NCBI RefSeq assembly: GCF_030406775.1 | Contig: NZ_CP129119.1 | Coordinates: forward strand, 2,573,501-2,637,500 | DNA length: 64,000 bases | Reading direction: 5' to 3' | Source: Sporosarcina trichiuri | Lineage (GTDB): Bacteria; Bacillota; Bacilli; Bacillales_A; Planococcaceae | Shown: piece after piece, positions 54,767-63,283 of the stretch | Position numbering within the stretch: position 1 is the stretch's first letter | How the letters are laid out: each line of letters opens with the position of its first letter | Position numbers and translations under genes: made by a program | Notes under the pieces: model-generated | Told to the model about the DNA's origin: nothing | What the model saw: the letters and a program-made list of their open reading frames with translations, nothing else | The model's database searches: none

Positions 54767-56166
54767 TGACAATCCAGATTTATAACACGCTGACGCGGAA
54801 GAAAGAACCATTCGTTCCGCTCGAAGAAGGTAAAGTGAAAATGTACGTATGCGGACCGACCGTCTACAACTACATCCATATCGGGAATGCGCGTCCGGTC
54901 ATCGCATTCGATACGGTCCGCCGCTACTTGGAATACCGGGGATTCGATGTCACCTATGTCTCGAATTTCACGGATGTCGACGACAAGATCATCAAAACTG
55001 CAAATGAGCTCGGCGAAGAAGTGCCGGAGCTGACGGAGCGTTTCATCCAGGCATACTTTGAAGATGTCGGCGCGCTCGGATGCGGAAAGGCGGATATGCA
55101 TCCCCGTGTCACCGATCATATCCAGGATGTCATCGACTTCATTGCCCTGCTCATTGAAAAGGGCTATGCATACGAAGCGGAAGGAGACGTCTATTTCCGG
55201 ACACGGAAATTTGATGGATACGGTAAATTGTCTCACCAGTCCATCGATGAACTGAAAGTCGGAGCACGCATCGAAGCGAGCGAACGGAAAGACGGTGCGC
55301 TCGACTTCGTCCTTTGGAAAGCAGCGAAAGAAGGCGAGATCTCCTGGACGAGTCCGTGGGGGGAAGGCCGTCCCGGCTGGCATATCGAATGCTCTGTCAT
55401 GGCCCGGCAGCTGCTCGGCGACACAATCGACATCCACGCCGGCGGCCAGGACTTGACCTTCCCGCATCACGAGAATGAAATCGCCCAGTCCGAAGCGCTG
55501 ACAGGCGAGCCGTTTGCGCGCTACTGGATGCACAACGGATATATCAATATTGATAATGAAAAAATGTCGAAATCCCTCGGGAACTTTGTTCTGGTGCATG
55601 ACATCATCCAGCAGATCGATCCGCAAGTGCTGCGGTTCTTCATCCTGTCCGTCCATTACCGGTCTCCGGTGAACTTTGCTCAGGATCTTGTGGAGAGCGC
55701 AGCGAACGGACTCGGCCGGATCCGGACAGCCTACGAAAACATCGGTCACCGTCTTGCGGTCTCGGCGGATAATGGCGACCAGCATGATATCTGGCTGCAT
55801 AAGATCCGGCAGCAGCAGATACTGTTCGAAGAAGCGATGGACGATGACTTCAACACAGCAAACGCCATTGCCGCGATTTTCGAACTCGCCAGTCTCGCCA
55901 ATGTGTATCTGCGTGAGAAGAATACGGAAACGGCAGTGCTGGAAGCGTTCCAGGAGACGTTCCGCAGGCTGATGTCCGTCCTCGGCCTCCCATTCCGCGA
56001 CAAGGAAGAGCTGCATGATGATGCGGTGGAACAGCTGATCGAAGACCGTCAGACGGCCCGCAAAAACAAGGACTTCGCCCGTGCGGATGAAATCCGCGAC
56101 ACACTGAAGGCGCAAGGGATCCTTTTGGAAGACACGGCCCAGGGAGTCCGGTGGAAACGCGCATGA
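54766..56166 (+). CDS. cysS: Cysteinyl-tRNA synthetase
   Basis: Class I synthetase, 466 residues. Zinc-ligand Cys in [18 protein letters not shown], which also includes the HIGH-type HIGN, zinc ligands WHIECSVMA and [11 protein letters not shown], and KMSKSLGN. Co-transcribed with cysE, so cysteine supply and charging answer to the same T-box. Start ATG 54766 lies in TGTGATG after AAAGGATG; the GTG three bases upstream is possible. Confidence 0.97.
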   Translation: MTIQIYNTLTRKKEPFVPLEEGKVKMYVCGPTVYNYIHIGNARPVIAFDTVRRYLEYRGFDVTYVSNFTDVDDKIIKTANELGEEVPELTERFIQAYFEDVGALGCGKADMHPRVTDHIQDVIDFIALLIEKGYAYEAEGDVYFRTRKFDGYGKLSHQSIDELKVGARIEASERKDGALDFVLWKAAKEGEISWTSPWGEGRPGWHIECSVMARQLLGDTIDIHAGGQDLTFPHHENEIAQSEALTGEPFARYWMHNGYINIDNEKMSKSLGNFVLVHDIIQQIDPQVLRFFILSVHYRSPVNFAQDLVESAANGLGRIRTAYENIGHRLAVSADNGDQHDIWLHKIRQQQILFEEAMDDDFNTANAIAAIFELASLANVYLREKNTETAVLEAFQETFRRLMSVLGLPFRDKEELHDDAVEQLIEDRQTARKNKDFARADEIRDTLKAQGILLEDTAQGVRWKRA

Positions 56167-56591
56167 AGGACTATACATTGCGCACGCAGGATGTGCGCCA
56201 GCTGAAAGCCCTCTCGCTGGCCTACATGGGGGATGCCGTCTTCGAGCAGGCCGTGCGTGAGCACCTTCTCCGCTCGGGACGCGTTAAACCCAATGTGCTG
56301 CACAAAGAAGCGACGACCTATGTCTCGGCCAAAGCGCAGGCCGCCATCTTGCGGACCATGGTGGAGGAAGACTTCCTGACAGAGGAAGAGTTCGCTGTCA
56401 TGAAGAGGGGCCGCAATGCCAAGTCGGGATCCGTCCCGAAAAACACGGATGTTGTGACGTACAACCACAGTTCCGCGTTCGAAGCGGTCGTCGGTTTCCT
56501 GTATTTGCTCGGGGACAGCGAAAGGACTGGGGAGTTCATCCGAAAAGCGATCGAAATTGCAGAAGGAGGAGAGCGGAATGCCGGAAATTGA
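56163..56591 (+). CDS. mrnC: Mini-ribonuclease III
   Basis: Catalytic RNase III domain without dsRNA-binding domain; matures the 3' and 5' ends of 23S rRNA in Bacillus. About 142 residues: [20 protein letters not shown] carries the signature Asp, [10 protein letters not shown] and [19 protein letters not shown] the second acidic pair. The ATG at 56163 forms ATGA with the cysS stop; GTG at 56151 is an alternative. It overlaps rlmB by 14 bp. Confidence 0.95.
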   Translation: MKDYTLRTQDVRQLKALSLAYMGDAVFEQAVREHLLRSGRVKPNVLHKEATTYVSAKAQAAILRTMVEEDFLTEEEFAVMKRGRNAKSGSVPKNTDVVTYNHSSAFEAVVGFLYLLGDSERTGEFIRKAIEIAEGGERNAGN

Positions 56592-57339
56592 TGGTGCCGA
56601 ACTGATCGGCGGCAAGAATCCTGTTGCAGAGGCCCTGCGATCAGGACGGGAACTCAATAAAATCTGGGTTGCGGAAGGGCTGAACAAGCAGAGTATCGGT
56701 GAAATCACGACACTCGCCAAAAAGGCGGGGGTCGTCGTGCAGGCTGTTCCGAAAAAGAAGCTGGATCAGCTGCTCGATGTGAATCACCAGGGAGTCATTG
56801 CCTCAGTCGCGGCCTACAGCTATGCGGAACTGGATGACGTCTTTGCAATCGCCGAGCAGCGGGGTGAAGACCCGTTCATCCTGATGCTTGACGAGCTGGA
56901 GGATCCCCATAACCTGGGGTCCATTCTCAGGACGGCGGATGCTGCGGGCGTCCACGGCATCGTGATCCCGAAACGGCGTTCTGTCGGACTGACGGGCGTT
57001 GTGGCGAAAGCCTCCACGGGGGCCATCGAGCACATCCCGGTTGTCCGTGTTGTGAATCTCGGCCAGACCGCCGATGAACTGAAGAAACGGGGTGTCTGGA
57101 TAGCAGGGACGGATGCACGCGGTTCGGCCGACTACCGGACGATGGATGCGACGCTGCCTCTTGCCATCATCATCGGCAGCGAGGGGAAAGGGATGTCCCG
57201 CCTGCTGAAAGAGAAGTGTGATTTCCTGTATCATCTGCCGATGCGCGGGCATGTCACATCCCTCAATGCCTCTGTGGCTGCATCACTCCTCATGTATGAA
57301 GTCATGCGCAAACGGCTGCCGCTCACACCGGCGCCGTGA
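56578..57339 (+). CDS. rlmB: 23S rRNA 2'-O-ribose methyltransferase RlmB family
   Basis: SPOUT-class (trefoil-knot) SAM-dependent RNA methyltransferase. 253 residues: N-terminal L30e-like substrate domain (~1-85, IGGKNPVAEALRSGRELNKI), then LDELEDPHNLGSILRTADAAG, and the knot IIIGSEGKGMSRLLKEKCDF with HVTSLNASVAASLLMYEV. ATG at 56578 after GAAGGAGGAGAGCGG. Modifies 23S rRNA, near mrnC that processes it. Exact target (G2251 in E. coli) is assumed. Confidence 0.93.
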   Translation: MPEIDGAELIGGKNPVAEALRSGRELNKIWVAEGLNKQSIGEITTLAKKAGVVVQAVPKKKLDQLLDVNHQGVIASVAAYSYAELDDVFAIAEQRGEDPFILMLDELEDPHNLGSILRTADAAGVHGIVIPKRRSVGLTGVVAKASTGAIEHIPVVRVVNLGQTADELKKRGVWIAGTDARGSADYRTMDATLPLAIIIGSEGKGMSRLLKEKCDFLYHLPMRGHVTSLNASVAASLLMYEVMRKRLPLTPAP

Positions 57340-57851
57340 AGAAAGATATTCTGCTGGTCGATGGCTATAACATCATCGGTGCCTGGCCGGAACTGCAGGA
57401 ACTGAAACGGGTGAAGCTCGCGGAAGCAAGAGACCGGCTGATCGATCGGCTGGCCGAGTATCAGGCGTTCAAAGGGTGGCGTGTCATTATCGTGTTCGAT
57501 GCCTACCTGGTCCCCGGTATCGAGAACAAACAGAAACAATCGAATGTGGAAGTGGTGTTCACAAGGGAAAATGAGACCGCCGACGAGAGGATCGAGAAAT
57601 TCGTGGCGGAACTCTCCGGCCGGCGTGTCCAGCTGCACGTTGCAACATCCGATCGTACGGAGCAGTGGATGATCTTCGGGCAGGGAGCCCTGCGGATCTC
57701 GGCTCGTGAGCTGGAAATCGAACTGCAGGACATCGACCGGATCATCACGGAGAAAGTGAAAAAGATCCAGGAGGACCGGTCCTTCTCCAAGATCCAGCTG
57801 TCGCAGGAAGTGGCGGAAATCTTCGAAAAGTGGCGACGGGGGAACAGATGA
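57336..57851 (+). CDS. yacP: NYN-domain ribosome-associated endonuclease (YacP/Rae1)
   Basis: About 171 residues, PIN-like NYN fold. Acidic metal ligands in LLVDGYNIIGAWPE, IVFDAYLV and TSDRTEQWMI. The Bacillus orthologue Rae1 cuts mRNA in the ribosomal A site. Start is a GTG overlapping the rlmB stop (GTGA), with no good ribosome site of its own, so it likely depends on translational coupling. Confidence 0.92.
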   Translation: MKKDILLVDGYNIIGAWPELQELKRVKLAEARDRLIDRLAEYQAFKGWRVIIVFDAYLVPGIENKQKQSNVEVVFTRENETADERIEKFVAELSGRRVQLHVATSDRTEQWMIFGQGALRISARELEIELQDIDRIITEKVKKIQEDRSFSKIQLSQEVAEIFEKWRRGNR

Positions 57852-57855
57852 CCGG

Positions 57856-57885
57856 TTGACGCAAAAAAATCTACTGCGCTATAAT
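57856..57885 (+). promoter_or_regulatory. sigH promoter
   Basis: -35 TTGACG (57856-57861), 18-bp spacer, -10 TATAAT (57880-57885). This housekeeping-type promoter begins just after yacP and 28 bp before sigH. Confidence 0.85.
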
Positions 57886-57913
57886 TGACATACTAGTATG
57901 ACAGACCGGAGTG

Positions 57914-58570
57914 ATGGGAATGGCGGAGAAGACAGTACCTGCACCGAGACCAGCAGACTTCAGCACTTTTTCCGATGAACAGATGATCGGAATCATCCAG
58001 CAGGGGAACACGGATGCCCTCGATTTCCTGATTACAAAATACCAATCCTTCGTCCGCATGAAAGCGAGATCCTATTTCATGATGGGCGGCGACAGGGAGG
58101 ATATCATCCAGGAAGGCATGATCGGTCTGTACAAAGCGATCCGCGACTTCCGGCCGGACCGCCTCAGTTCGTTCAAAGGGTTTGCCGAACTGTGCATCAA
58201 ACGGCAGATCATCACAGCCATCAAGACCGCTACCCGTCAGAAGCATATCCCGCTGAATTCATCCGTCTCGCTGGACAAGCCGGTGTTCGATGAAGAATCC
58301 GACCGGACCTTGCTGGATGTGCTGACGAATGCAGAAAACGACGATCCGGAAAACCTGATGATCTACAAAGAGGAGTTCGTCCAGATGGAACTCGAGATGA
58401 ACAAAGTGCTCAGCGGCCTTGAAAAAGAGGTGCTCGGCCTCTATCTGGACGGACAGTCCTACCAGGAAATCTCGCAGGAGCTGAATCGCCAGGTGAAATC
58501 TGTCGATAACGCGCTCCAGCGCATCAAGCGGAAACTTGAGCGCTTCATGACAGCCGGCGCGCCGACGTGA
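57914..58570 (+). CDS. sigH: RNA polymerase sigma-H factor
   Basis: Sigma-70 family factor for transition phase, competence and onset of sporulation. About 218 residues: region 2 (ALDFLITKYQSFVRMKARSY and GGDREDIIQEGMIGLYKAIR), the KTATRQKHIPLN segment, and region 4 (LDGQSYQEISQELNRQVKSV). ATG at 57914; the ATG at 57920 and GTG at 57911 are alternatives near CCGGAG. An intact sigH with the CotD-like gene is in keeping with a spore former, though sigH alone does not prove it. Confidence 0.96.
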   Translation: MGMAEKTVPAPRPADFSTFSDEQMIGIIQQGNTDALDFLITKYQSFVRMKARSYFMMGGDREDIIQEGMIGLYKAIRDFRPDRLSSFKGFAELCIKRQIITAIKTATRQKHIPLNSSVSLDKPVFDEESDRTLLDVLTNAENDDPENLMIYKEEFVQMELEMNKVLSGLEKEVLGLYLDGQSYQEISQELNRQVKSVDNALQRIKRKLERFMTAGAPT

Positions 58571-58600
58571 AACATCGCCAATTTTCTGACTAACATCGCG

Positions 58601-58629
58601 TTGACAGAGAATAGGTTAGGTGGTACTCT
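58601..58629 (+). promoter_or_regulatory. rpmG-secE promoter
   Basis: -35 TTGACA (58601-58606), 17-bp spacer, -10 TACTCT (58624-58629), placed between sigH and rpmG. Confidence 0.75.
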
Positions 58630-58666
58630 TTATCAAGACTATGGAAAGACTAGGTGTTCACTAGAA

Positions 58667-58816
58667 ATGTCAAATAAAATTGTAGTTAGCTGTGAGAAAT
58701 GCGGTTCCAGAAACTATTCGCTCCCGGCAGCAAGCGGCCGATCCGCAGAACGCCTGGAGCTGAAAAAATACTGCAGCCATTGCAATACGCACACATTACA
58801 CAGACAAACAGCGTGA
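58667..58816 (+). CDS. rpmG: Ribosomal protein L33, zinc-binding form
   Basis: 49 residues. Two CxxC pairs (SCEKCGSRNYS and YCSHCNTHT) show the zinc-containing C+ version. The usual L33 core LELKKYC is present. The ATG at 58667 is preceded only by a weak TAGGTG ribosome site. The 5' neighbour is sigH; secE follows by 54 bp, as in the Bacillus rpmGB-secE-nusG order. Confidence 0.92.
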   Translation: MSNKIVVSCEKCGSRNYSLPAASGRSAERLELKKYCSHCNTHTLHRQTA

Positions 58817-58870
58817 GGGTCTGGCTTGACTGAAGGCCGTCATATCTACTATTCGGAGGTTTGCAAAAGA

Positions 58871-59056
58871 ATGGGCAAGATAACAAGTTTCTTCAAAAAT
58901 GTTGTCACGGAAATGCGGAAAGTCAGCTGGCCGAAACGGAAAGACCTGACACGCTATACGATCGTCGTACTCAGCACAGTCGTCTTCATGGCTGTCTATT
59001 TCGGTCTTGTGGATCTTATCTTATCACGGGTCATGGAATGGTATGTTGCGTTATAA
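58871..59056 (+). CDS. secE: Preprotein translocase subunit SecE
   Basis: Single-span subunit that clamps SecY in the protein-export channel. 61 residues: amphipathic SFFKNVVTEMRKVSWPKRKDL (in parts; the WPKRKDL box is diagnostic) and the span YTIVVLSTVVFMAVYFGLVDLIL. ATG at 58871 is 10 nt from GGAGGT. Confidence 0.95.
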   Translation: MGKITSFFKNVVTEMRKVSWPKRKDLTRYTIVVLSTVVFMAVYFGLVDLILSRVMEWYVAL

Positions 59057-59087
59057 TAGGGCATGTTAAATAGCATCTTGAAAATAT

Positions 59088-59116
59088 CCCGTCTGACTGA
59101 AAGCACGGGTTTTTTC
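59088..59116 (+). terminator. Small terminator-like hairpin between secE and nusG
   Basis: CCCGT (59088-59092) and ACGGG (59105-59109) with a 12-base loop, followed by six T and TTTT a little later. The stem is only 5 bp, so it is likely an inefficient terminator or attenuator that lets part of the transcription reach nusG. Confidence 0.45.
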
Positions 59117-59165
59117 ATTTTGACCAAAAAGGAGGGACGGACGCACAGTCCTCAGCGCTATGGAA

Positions 59166-59702
59166 ATGGAGAAAAATTGGTACGTCGTCCATACGTACTC
59201 AGGTTACGAAAACAAAGTGAAAGAGAATTTGGAGAAGCGTGTCGAGACGATGGGCATGCAGGATAAGATCTTCCGGGTCATCGTTCCTGAAGAAGAAGAA
59301 ACGGATTTCAAAGAAGGCAAGAAGCGGACGGTCATGCGCAAAACCTTCCCGGGTTACGTACTGGTTGAAGTCATCATGACGGATGATTCCTGGTATGTCG
59401 TCCGGAATACACCGGGCGTCACGGGGTTCATCGGTTCATCAGGCGGCGGCGCGAAGCCGACGCCGCTGCTGCCGGAGGAAGTGGAATTCATCCTCAAGCA
59501 GATGGGGGTGAAAGACAAGAAGATGGACGTCGATTTCGAGATCGGCGAGATGGTGGAAGTGCTGGAAGGACCGTTCGCGGGCTTCCAGGGCAAAGTCGAG
59601 GAAATCGAACTGGACAAAGGGAAGGTCAAAGTATCCGTCGACATGTTCGGACGTGAGACGAACATGGAGCTGGACTTCGGGCAGGTTGAACGCACCGATT
59701 GA
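59166..59702 (+). CDS. nusG: Transcription elongation factor NusG
   Basis: Binds RNA polymerase and controls pausing, and can link to ribosome or Rho. About 178 residues: NGN domain (NWYVVHTYSGYENKVKENLE, FPGYVLVEVIMTDDSWYVVR, VRNTPGVTGFIG) and KOW domain (VLEGPFAGFQGKVEEIELDK). The ATG at 59166 matches the conserved MEKNWYVVH start; an ATG at 59160 is equal in frame. The only strong ribosome site, GGAGGGAC (59131-59138), is more than 20 nt upstream, which is odd. Confidence 0.95.
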   Translation: MEKNWYVVHTYSGYENKVKENLEKRVETMGMQDKIFRVIVPEEEETDFKEGKKRTVMRKTFPGYVLVEVIMTDDSWYVVRNTPGVTGFIGSSGGGAKPTPLLPEEVEFILKQMGVKDKKMDVDFEIGEMVEVLEGPFAGFQGKVEEIELDKGKVKVSVDMFGRETNMELDFGQVERTD

Positions 59703-59722
59703 AAAAAATCGTGCGTTCCCTC

Positions 59723-59751
59723 TTGCAAACCTGAGAAAATGATGGTATTAT
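59723..59751 (+). promoter_or_regulatory. rplK-rplA promoter
   Basis: -35 TTGCAA (59723-59728), 17-bp spacer, -10 TATTAT (59746-59751), about 127 bp before rplK; the leader between holds an L1-type site. Confidence 0.8.
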
Positions 59752-59824
59752 TTCAAAGGTCAGACGTCGTTTTGTCTGGACGTATTAACAAAATTCTACC
59801 GGCAGCCGCCGGCAGGCACATATT

Positions 59825-59853
59825 GAGTGGGAGGGGCAACCCAAATACCACAT
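59825..59853 (+). promoter_or_regulatory. Probable L1-binding autoregulatory leader
   Basis: GTGGGAGGGGCAACCC and AAATACCAC form stem GTGG/CCAC, an asymmetric internal loop and stem GGG/CCC. This resembles the L1 site on 23S rRNA and the conserved rplK leaders of Bacillales, followed by ATCACGGACTTAAGGAGG just before the start. Excess free L1 would shut down its own operon. Assignment is from pattern memory. Confidence 0.65.
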
Positions 59854-59877
59854 CACGGACTTAAGGAGGTGTGTCTC

Positions 59878-60303
59878 GTGGCTAAAAAAGTAATTAAACT
59901 TGTGAAACTGCAGATTCCTGCAGGGAAAGCAAACCCAGCACCGCCAGTTGGACCGGCGCTCGGTCAAGCGGGTGTGAACATCATGGGATTCTGTAAAGAA
60001 TTCAATGCGCGTACATCTGACCAGGCAGGTTTGATCATTCCTGTTGAAATCACTGTATTCGAAGATCGTTCATTTACATTCATCACAAAAACTCCGCCGG
60101 CAGCAGTTTTGCTGAAGGTTGCAGCTAACATCCAAAAAGGATCAGGCGAACCGAACAAATCGAAAGTTGCAAGCGTGAAGCGTGATCAGGTTAAAGAAAT
60201 TGCTGAACAGAAAATGCAGGATTTGAACGCTGCGTCTGTTGAAGCGGCGATGGCAATGGTTGAAGGTACTGCTCGCAGTATGGGAATCACGATCGAAGAC
60301 TGA
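59878..60303 (+). CDS. rplK: Ribosomal protein L11
   Basis: Stalk-base protein near the GTPase centre. About 141 residues: [32 protein letters not shown] (in parts), [13 protein letters not shown] and C-terminal 23S-binding [18 protein letters not shown]. Start is GTG at 59878 after TAAGGAGGTGTGTCTC. Codons here shift to the T/A-ending set of highly expressed genes compared with upstream genes. Confidence 0.97.
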   Translation: MAKKVIKLVKLQIPAGKANPAPPVGPALGQAGVNIMGFCKEFNARTSDQAGLIIPVEITVFEDRSFTFITKTPPAAVLLKVAANIQKGSGEPNKSKVASVKRDQVKEIAEQKMQDLNAASVEAAMAMVEGTARSMGITIED

Positions 60304-60421
60304 TCGTTTTTGCGCATCCATTGAACATTGTTACGGGGGTTGCGGTCGTTCGTAAGAACACGCAACCCTTACTCGTGGGAGGACCATTCCGCTAAAACCA
60401 CAATCGAGGAGGAACTATCAG

Positions 60422-61120
60422 ATGGCTAAAAGAGGTAAAAAGTTCGTAGAAGCTGCGAAGCTTGTAGACCGCACAGCGGCATACGACCTGACTGAAGCGA
60501 TTGAACTCGCTAAGAAAACAAGCACGACAAACTTCGATGCTACAGTTGAAGTGGCTTTCCGTCTCGGAATCGACACACGTAAAAACGACCAGCAGATCCG
60601 CGGAGCAGTCGTACTGCCGAACGGCACTGGTAAAACACAGCGCGTACTCGTTTTCGCAAAAGGCGAAAAACTGAAGGAAGCGGAAGCAGCAGGTGCTGAC
60701 TATGTCGGCGATGCTGAATATATCGCGAAAATCCAGCAAGGATGGTTCGACTTCGACGTGATCGTTGCGACACCTGACATGATGGGTGAAGTCGGTAAAA
60801 TCGGACGCGTGCTCGGACCAAAAGGTCTCATGCCGAACCCGAAAACCGGCACAGTTACATTCGATGTAACGAAAGCTGTCGAAGAGATCAAAGCAGGTAA
60901 AGTTGAATACCGTGCGGACAAAGCTGGGATCATCCACGCGCCGATCGGTAAAGTTTCGTTCGATAACGAGAAGCTTACAGAGAACTTCAACGCTGTCTTC
61001 GAAGTGATCCAGAAGGCGAAGCCGGCTGCAGCAAAAGGTACGTACATGAAGTCTGTTGTTGTGACAACGACTATGGGACCTGCTGTAAAGATCGATACTT
61101 CTTCAGTAACTGTAAAATAA
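60422..61120 (+). CDS. rplA: Ribosomal protein L1
   Basis: Forms the mobile L1 stalk and represses its own operon by binding mRNA. 232 residues: start [24 protein letters not shown] [18 protein letters not shown], and the RNA-binding [16 protein letters not shown]. It follows rplK by 118 bp in the same unit, with GAGGAGGAACTATCAG before the ATG. Confidence 0.97.
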   Translation: MAKRGKKFVEAAKLVDRTAAYDLTEAIELAKKTSTTNFDATVEVAFRLGIDTRKNDQQIRGAVVLPNGTGKTQRVLVFAKGEKLKEAEAAGADYVGDAEYIAKIQQGWFDFDVIVATPDMMGEVGKIGRVLGPKGLMPNPKTGTVTFDVTKAVEEIKAGKVEYRADKAGIIHAPIGKVSFDNEKLTENFNAVFEVIQKAKPAAAKGTYMKSVVVTTTMGPAVKIDTSSVTVK

Positions 61121-61124
61121 TCAG

Positions 61125-61153
61125 TTGACAGATGCCCTGCCGTTTGGTAGGAT
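61125..61153 (+). promoter_or_regulatory. rplJL promoter
   Basis: -35 TTGACA (61125-61130), 17-bp spacer, -10 TAGGAT (61148-61153), starting just after the rplA stop. Confidence 0.75.
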
Positions 61154-61164
61154 AACGTTTGTTA

Positions 61165-61305
61165 CAATATACGATTTGTACCGCAGACAGCAGGGGCGCC
61201 AGCGCTTAATCATCCTGCCGAGGGACAAGACGCTCTTTTTCGAAATGAAAAGATGACGACTTTCCAGCCCTCCGTCTGTTTAACAGATCGGAGGGCTTTT
61301 TATGC
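61165..61305 (+). promoter_or_regulatory. L10 leader with attenuator
   Basis: The untranslated leader of rplJ holds the conserved CATCCTGCCGAGGGAC segment and kink-turn-like parts of the L10-L12 binding leader, then a terminator stem AGCCCTCCG...CGGAGGGCT (61266-61298) and TTTTT. Excess L10(L12)4 would favour termination, balancing stalk protein supply with rRNA. Confidence 0.88.
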
Positions 61306-61346
61306 ATATGGTATGAATGCCCCTATACTAAACAGGAGGTGTCAAG

Positions 61347-61847
61347 ATGAGCACAGTATTAGAAGCAAAAAAAGCGGTTGTAAGTGAAATCGCGGACAAA
61401 ATGAAAGCTTCTGCTTCCATGGTCGTCGTTGACTACCGCGGTCTTAACGTTGCGCAGGCAACTGAACTGCGTAAGCAACTTCGTGAAGCAGGCGTGGAGT
61501 TCAAAGTCTACAAAAACTCAATGGCCCGCCGCGCTGCTGAAGAGTCAGGCCTTGAAGGTCTGAACGAACATCTTACAGGCCCGAACGCAATCGCGTTCTC
61601 GACTGAAGATGTCATCGCGCCAGCACGCGTACTCAACAACTTCGCAAAAGATAACGAAGCTCTGGAGATCAAAGCAGGTGTCATCGAAGGCTCGATCGCT
61701 TCTGTTGAAGAAGTGAAAGCATTGGCGACTCTTCCTTCACGCGAAGGACTTCTCTCCATGCTCCTCAGCGTACTGCAGGCACCGATGCGCAACTTCGCAT
61801 TGGTTACCAAAGCGGTTGCCGAATCGAAAGAAGAACAAGGCGCATAA
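61347..61847 (+). CDS. rplJ: Ribosomal protein L10
   Basis: Base of the L7/L12 stalk. 166 residues: [40 protein letters not shown] binding 23S rRNA, and the C-terminal helix ([20 protein letters not shown]) that carries L12 dimers. ATG at 61347 follows ACAGGAGGTGTCAAG. Confidence 0.97.
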   Translation: MSTVLEAKKAVVSEIADKMKASASMVVVDYRGLNVAQATELRKQLREAGVEFKVYKNSMARRAAEESGLEGLNEHLTGPNAIAFSTEDVIAPARVLNNFAKDNEALEIKAGVIEGSIASVEEVKALATLPSREGLLSMLLSVLQAPMRNFALVTKAVAESKEEQGA

Positions 61848-61909
61848 TTCTGCGGCCTGACAAAATCACGGGATAGCCCGTAAAAACACATCCATTAGGA
61901 GGAACTATA

Positions 61910-62275
61910 ATGACTAACGCGCAAATCTTAGACGCTATCAAAGAAATGTCTGTTCTTGAACTTAACGACCTTGTAAAAGCAATCGAAGAAGAATTCGGCG
62001 TAACTGCTGCAGCTCCTGTTGCTGCTGGCGCAGGCGCTGGTGCTGGAGAAGCAGCTGCTGAGCAGACTGAATTCGACGTAATTCTTGCTGGCGCTGGAGA
62101 CCAGAAAATCAAAGTCATCAAAGTCGTTCGCGAAATTACAGGCCTTGGCTTGAAAGAAGCGAAAGAAGTTGTTGATAACGCTCCGAAGCCGATCAAAGAA
62201 GGCGTTGACCAGGCAGAAGCTGACGAACTCAAAGCTAAACTTGAAGAAGTCGGTGCTTCTGTAGAAGTTAAGTAA
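61910..62275 (+). CDS. rplL: Ribosomal protein L7/L12
   Basis: Acidic stalk protein that recruits translational GTPases. 121 residues: N-terminal dimer helices ([20 protein letters not shown]), Ala/Gly-rich hinge ([16 protein letters not shown]) and globular C-terminal domain ([20 protein letters not shown]). ATG at 61910 follows TTAGGAGGAACTATA; it overlaps no other gene and ends in a strong terminator. Confidence 0.98.
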   Translation: MTNAQILDAIKEMSVLELNDLVKAIEEEFGVTAAAPVAAGAGAGAGEAAAEQTEFDVILAGAGDQKIKVIKVVREITGLGLKEAKEVVDNAPKPIKEGVDQAEADELKAKLEEVGASVEVK

Positions 62276-62286
62276 TAGCCGGATTG

Positions 62287-62330
62287 CGGAGAAAGGCTCG
62301 TCTTTTTGACGGGCTTTTCTCCGTTTTTTT
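62287..62330 (+). terminator. Terminator after rplL
   Basis: Long stem CGGAGAAAGGCTCGTC / GACGGGCTTTTCTCCG (one or two wobbles) and T7. It marks the end of the L10-L12 unit, though some read-through to rpoB is normal. Confidence 0.9.
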
Positions 62331-62366
62331 ATACAATAAATCAGGCGGAGGAGGTCTGGGCGGAAG

Positions 62367-62969
62367 ATGGCGGATCACTACTATACAAAAAATCCCGATG
62401 TCAAAAGCCAGCCCCGTCACTGGAGCACCGTACTGCGAGGGCGGAACTTCGCGTTCGCGACAGATGCAGGGGTATTCAGTAAGGGAGATATCGACTTCGG
62501 TTCCAAGCTGCTGATCGAAACGTTTCAGGTGCCCGGAACAGATGGGGATGTGCTCGATGTCGGATGCGGGTACGGGCCTGTAGGGCTGGCGGTCGCGTCA
62601 CTGCTTCCCGAGCGGACGGTGCAAATGGTCGATGTGAATGAGCGGGCTTTGAGACTGGCCGAGACTAATGCGGAAAAGAATGCGATCGGAAATGTGGAAA
62701 TCTTTTCGAGCGATGCGCTTGACCAAGTGACTGCCGGAGGATTTGCGGCAGTATTGACCAATCCGCCGATACGGGCTGGAAAAGAGACGGTCTTCAAAAT
62801 TTATCGGCAGGCATATGACCGTTTGGCATCAGGAGGGGAACTGTGGGTTGTCATTCAGAAGAAACAGGGGGCGCCTTCCACGGAAGCGGAACTCAAGAAA
62901 CTGTTTGGCAATGCAGAGATTGCGGCAAAAAGCAAGGGGTATTACATTTTCAAGTCGAAAAAACATTGA
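62367..62969 (+). CDS. RsmC-like class I methyltransferase (YbxB)
   Basis: About 200 residues. SAM-binding VLDVGCGYGPVGLAVA and acidic VDVNERALRLAE; catalytic NPPIRAGKE matches the NPPF-type loop of RsmC/RlmG N2-guanine rRNA methyltransferases. Only the catalytic half of E. coli RsmC is present. The Bacillus homologue ybxB has the same place between rplL and rpoB. Target nucleotide is unproven. ATG at 62367 follows GGAGGAGGTCTGGGCGGAAG. Confidence 0.88.
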   Translation: MADHYYTKNPDVKSQPRHWSTVLRGRNFAFATDAGVFSKGDIDFGSKLLIETFQVPGTDGDVLDVGCGYGPVGLAVASLLPERTVQMVDVNERALRLAETNAEKNAIGNVEIFSSDALDQVTAGGFAAVLTNPPIRAGKETVFKIYRQAYDRLASGGELWVVIQKKQGAPSTEAELKKLFGNAEIAAKSKGYYIFKSKKH

Positions 62970-63140
62970 CGGTGGATGGACCTTGTGGTAGCATTATAAA
63001 ATGCAACAATAAATATACTGCATTCGTATGCCTATTTATACACATTGCATAAGCAATGGAAATCTTAGGTATACTGACGTTGGATAAAAGATTGGTAAAT
63101 CGAAAATGAGCTCTAGCCGGAACTCGTTTTCTTTTTGTTT
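62966..63140 (+). promoter_or_regulatory. rpoB leader: promoter and attenuator-like hairpin
   Basis: A promoter-like TTGACG (62966-62971), 17-bp spacer, TAGCAT (62989-62994) overlaps the end of ybxB. In the 290-nt AT-rich leader, GAAAATGAG (63102-63110) pairs with CTCGTTTTC (63123-63131; one wobble), followed by T5-G-T6. No small gene is apparent in the 315 bp gap. The hairpin could reduce or tune rpoB transcription. Confidence 0.55.
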
Positions 63141-63283
63141 TTTCGATATCATACACTATTTTTGTGATTTCGGAAAGACTTATTATGGGCTGTTTGGGCA
63201 GCATGGCGTGATTTTTGTGCCGGCTCGGAAGGATCATGCATGCCGAAATGGGCTCTATTATTGTCTTATGAGGGGTGAAAGAG

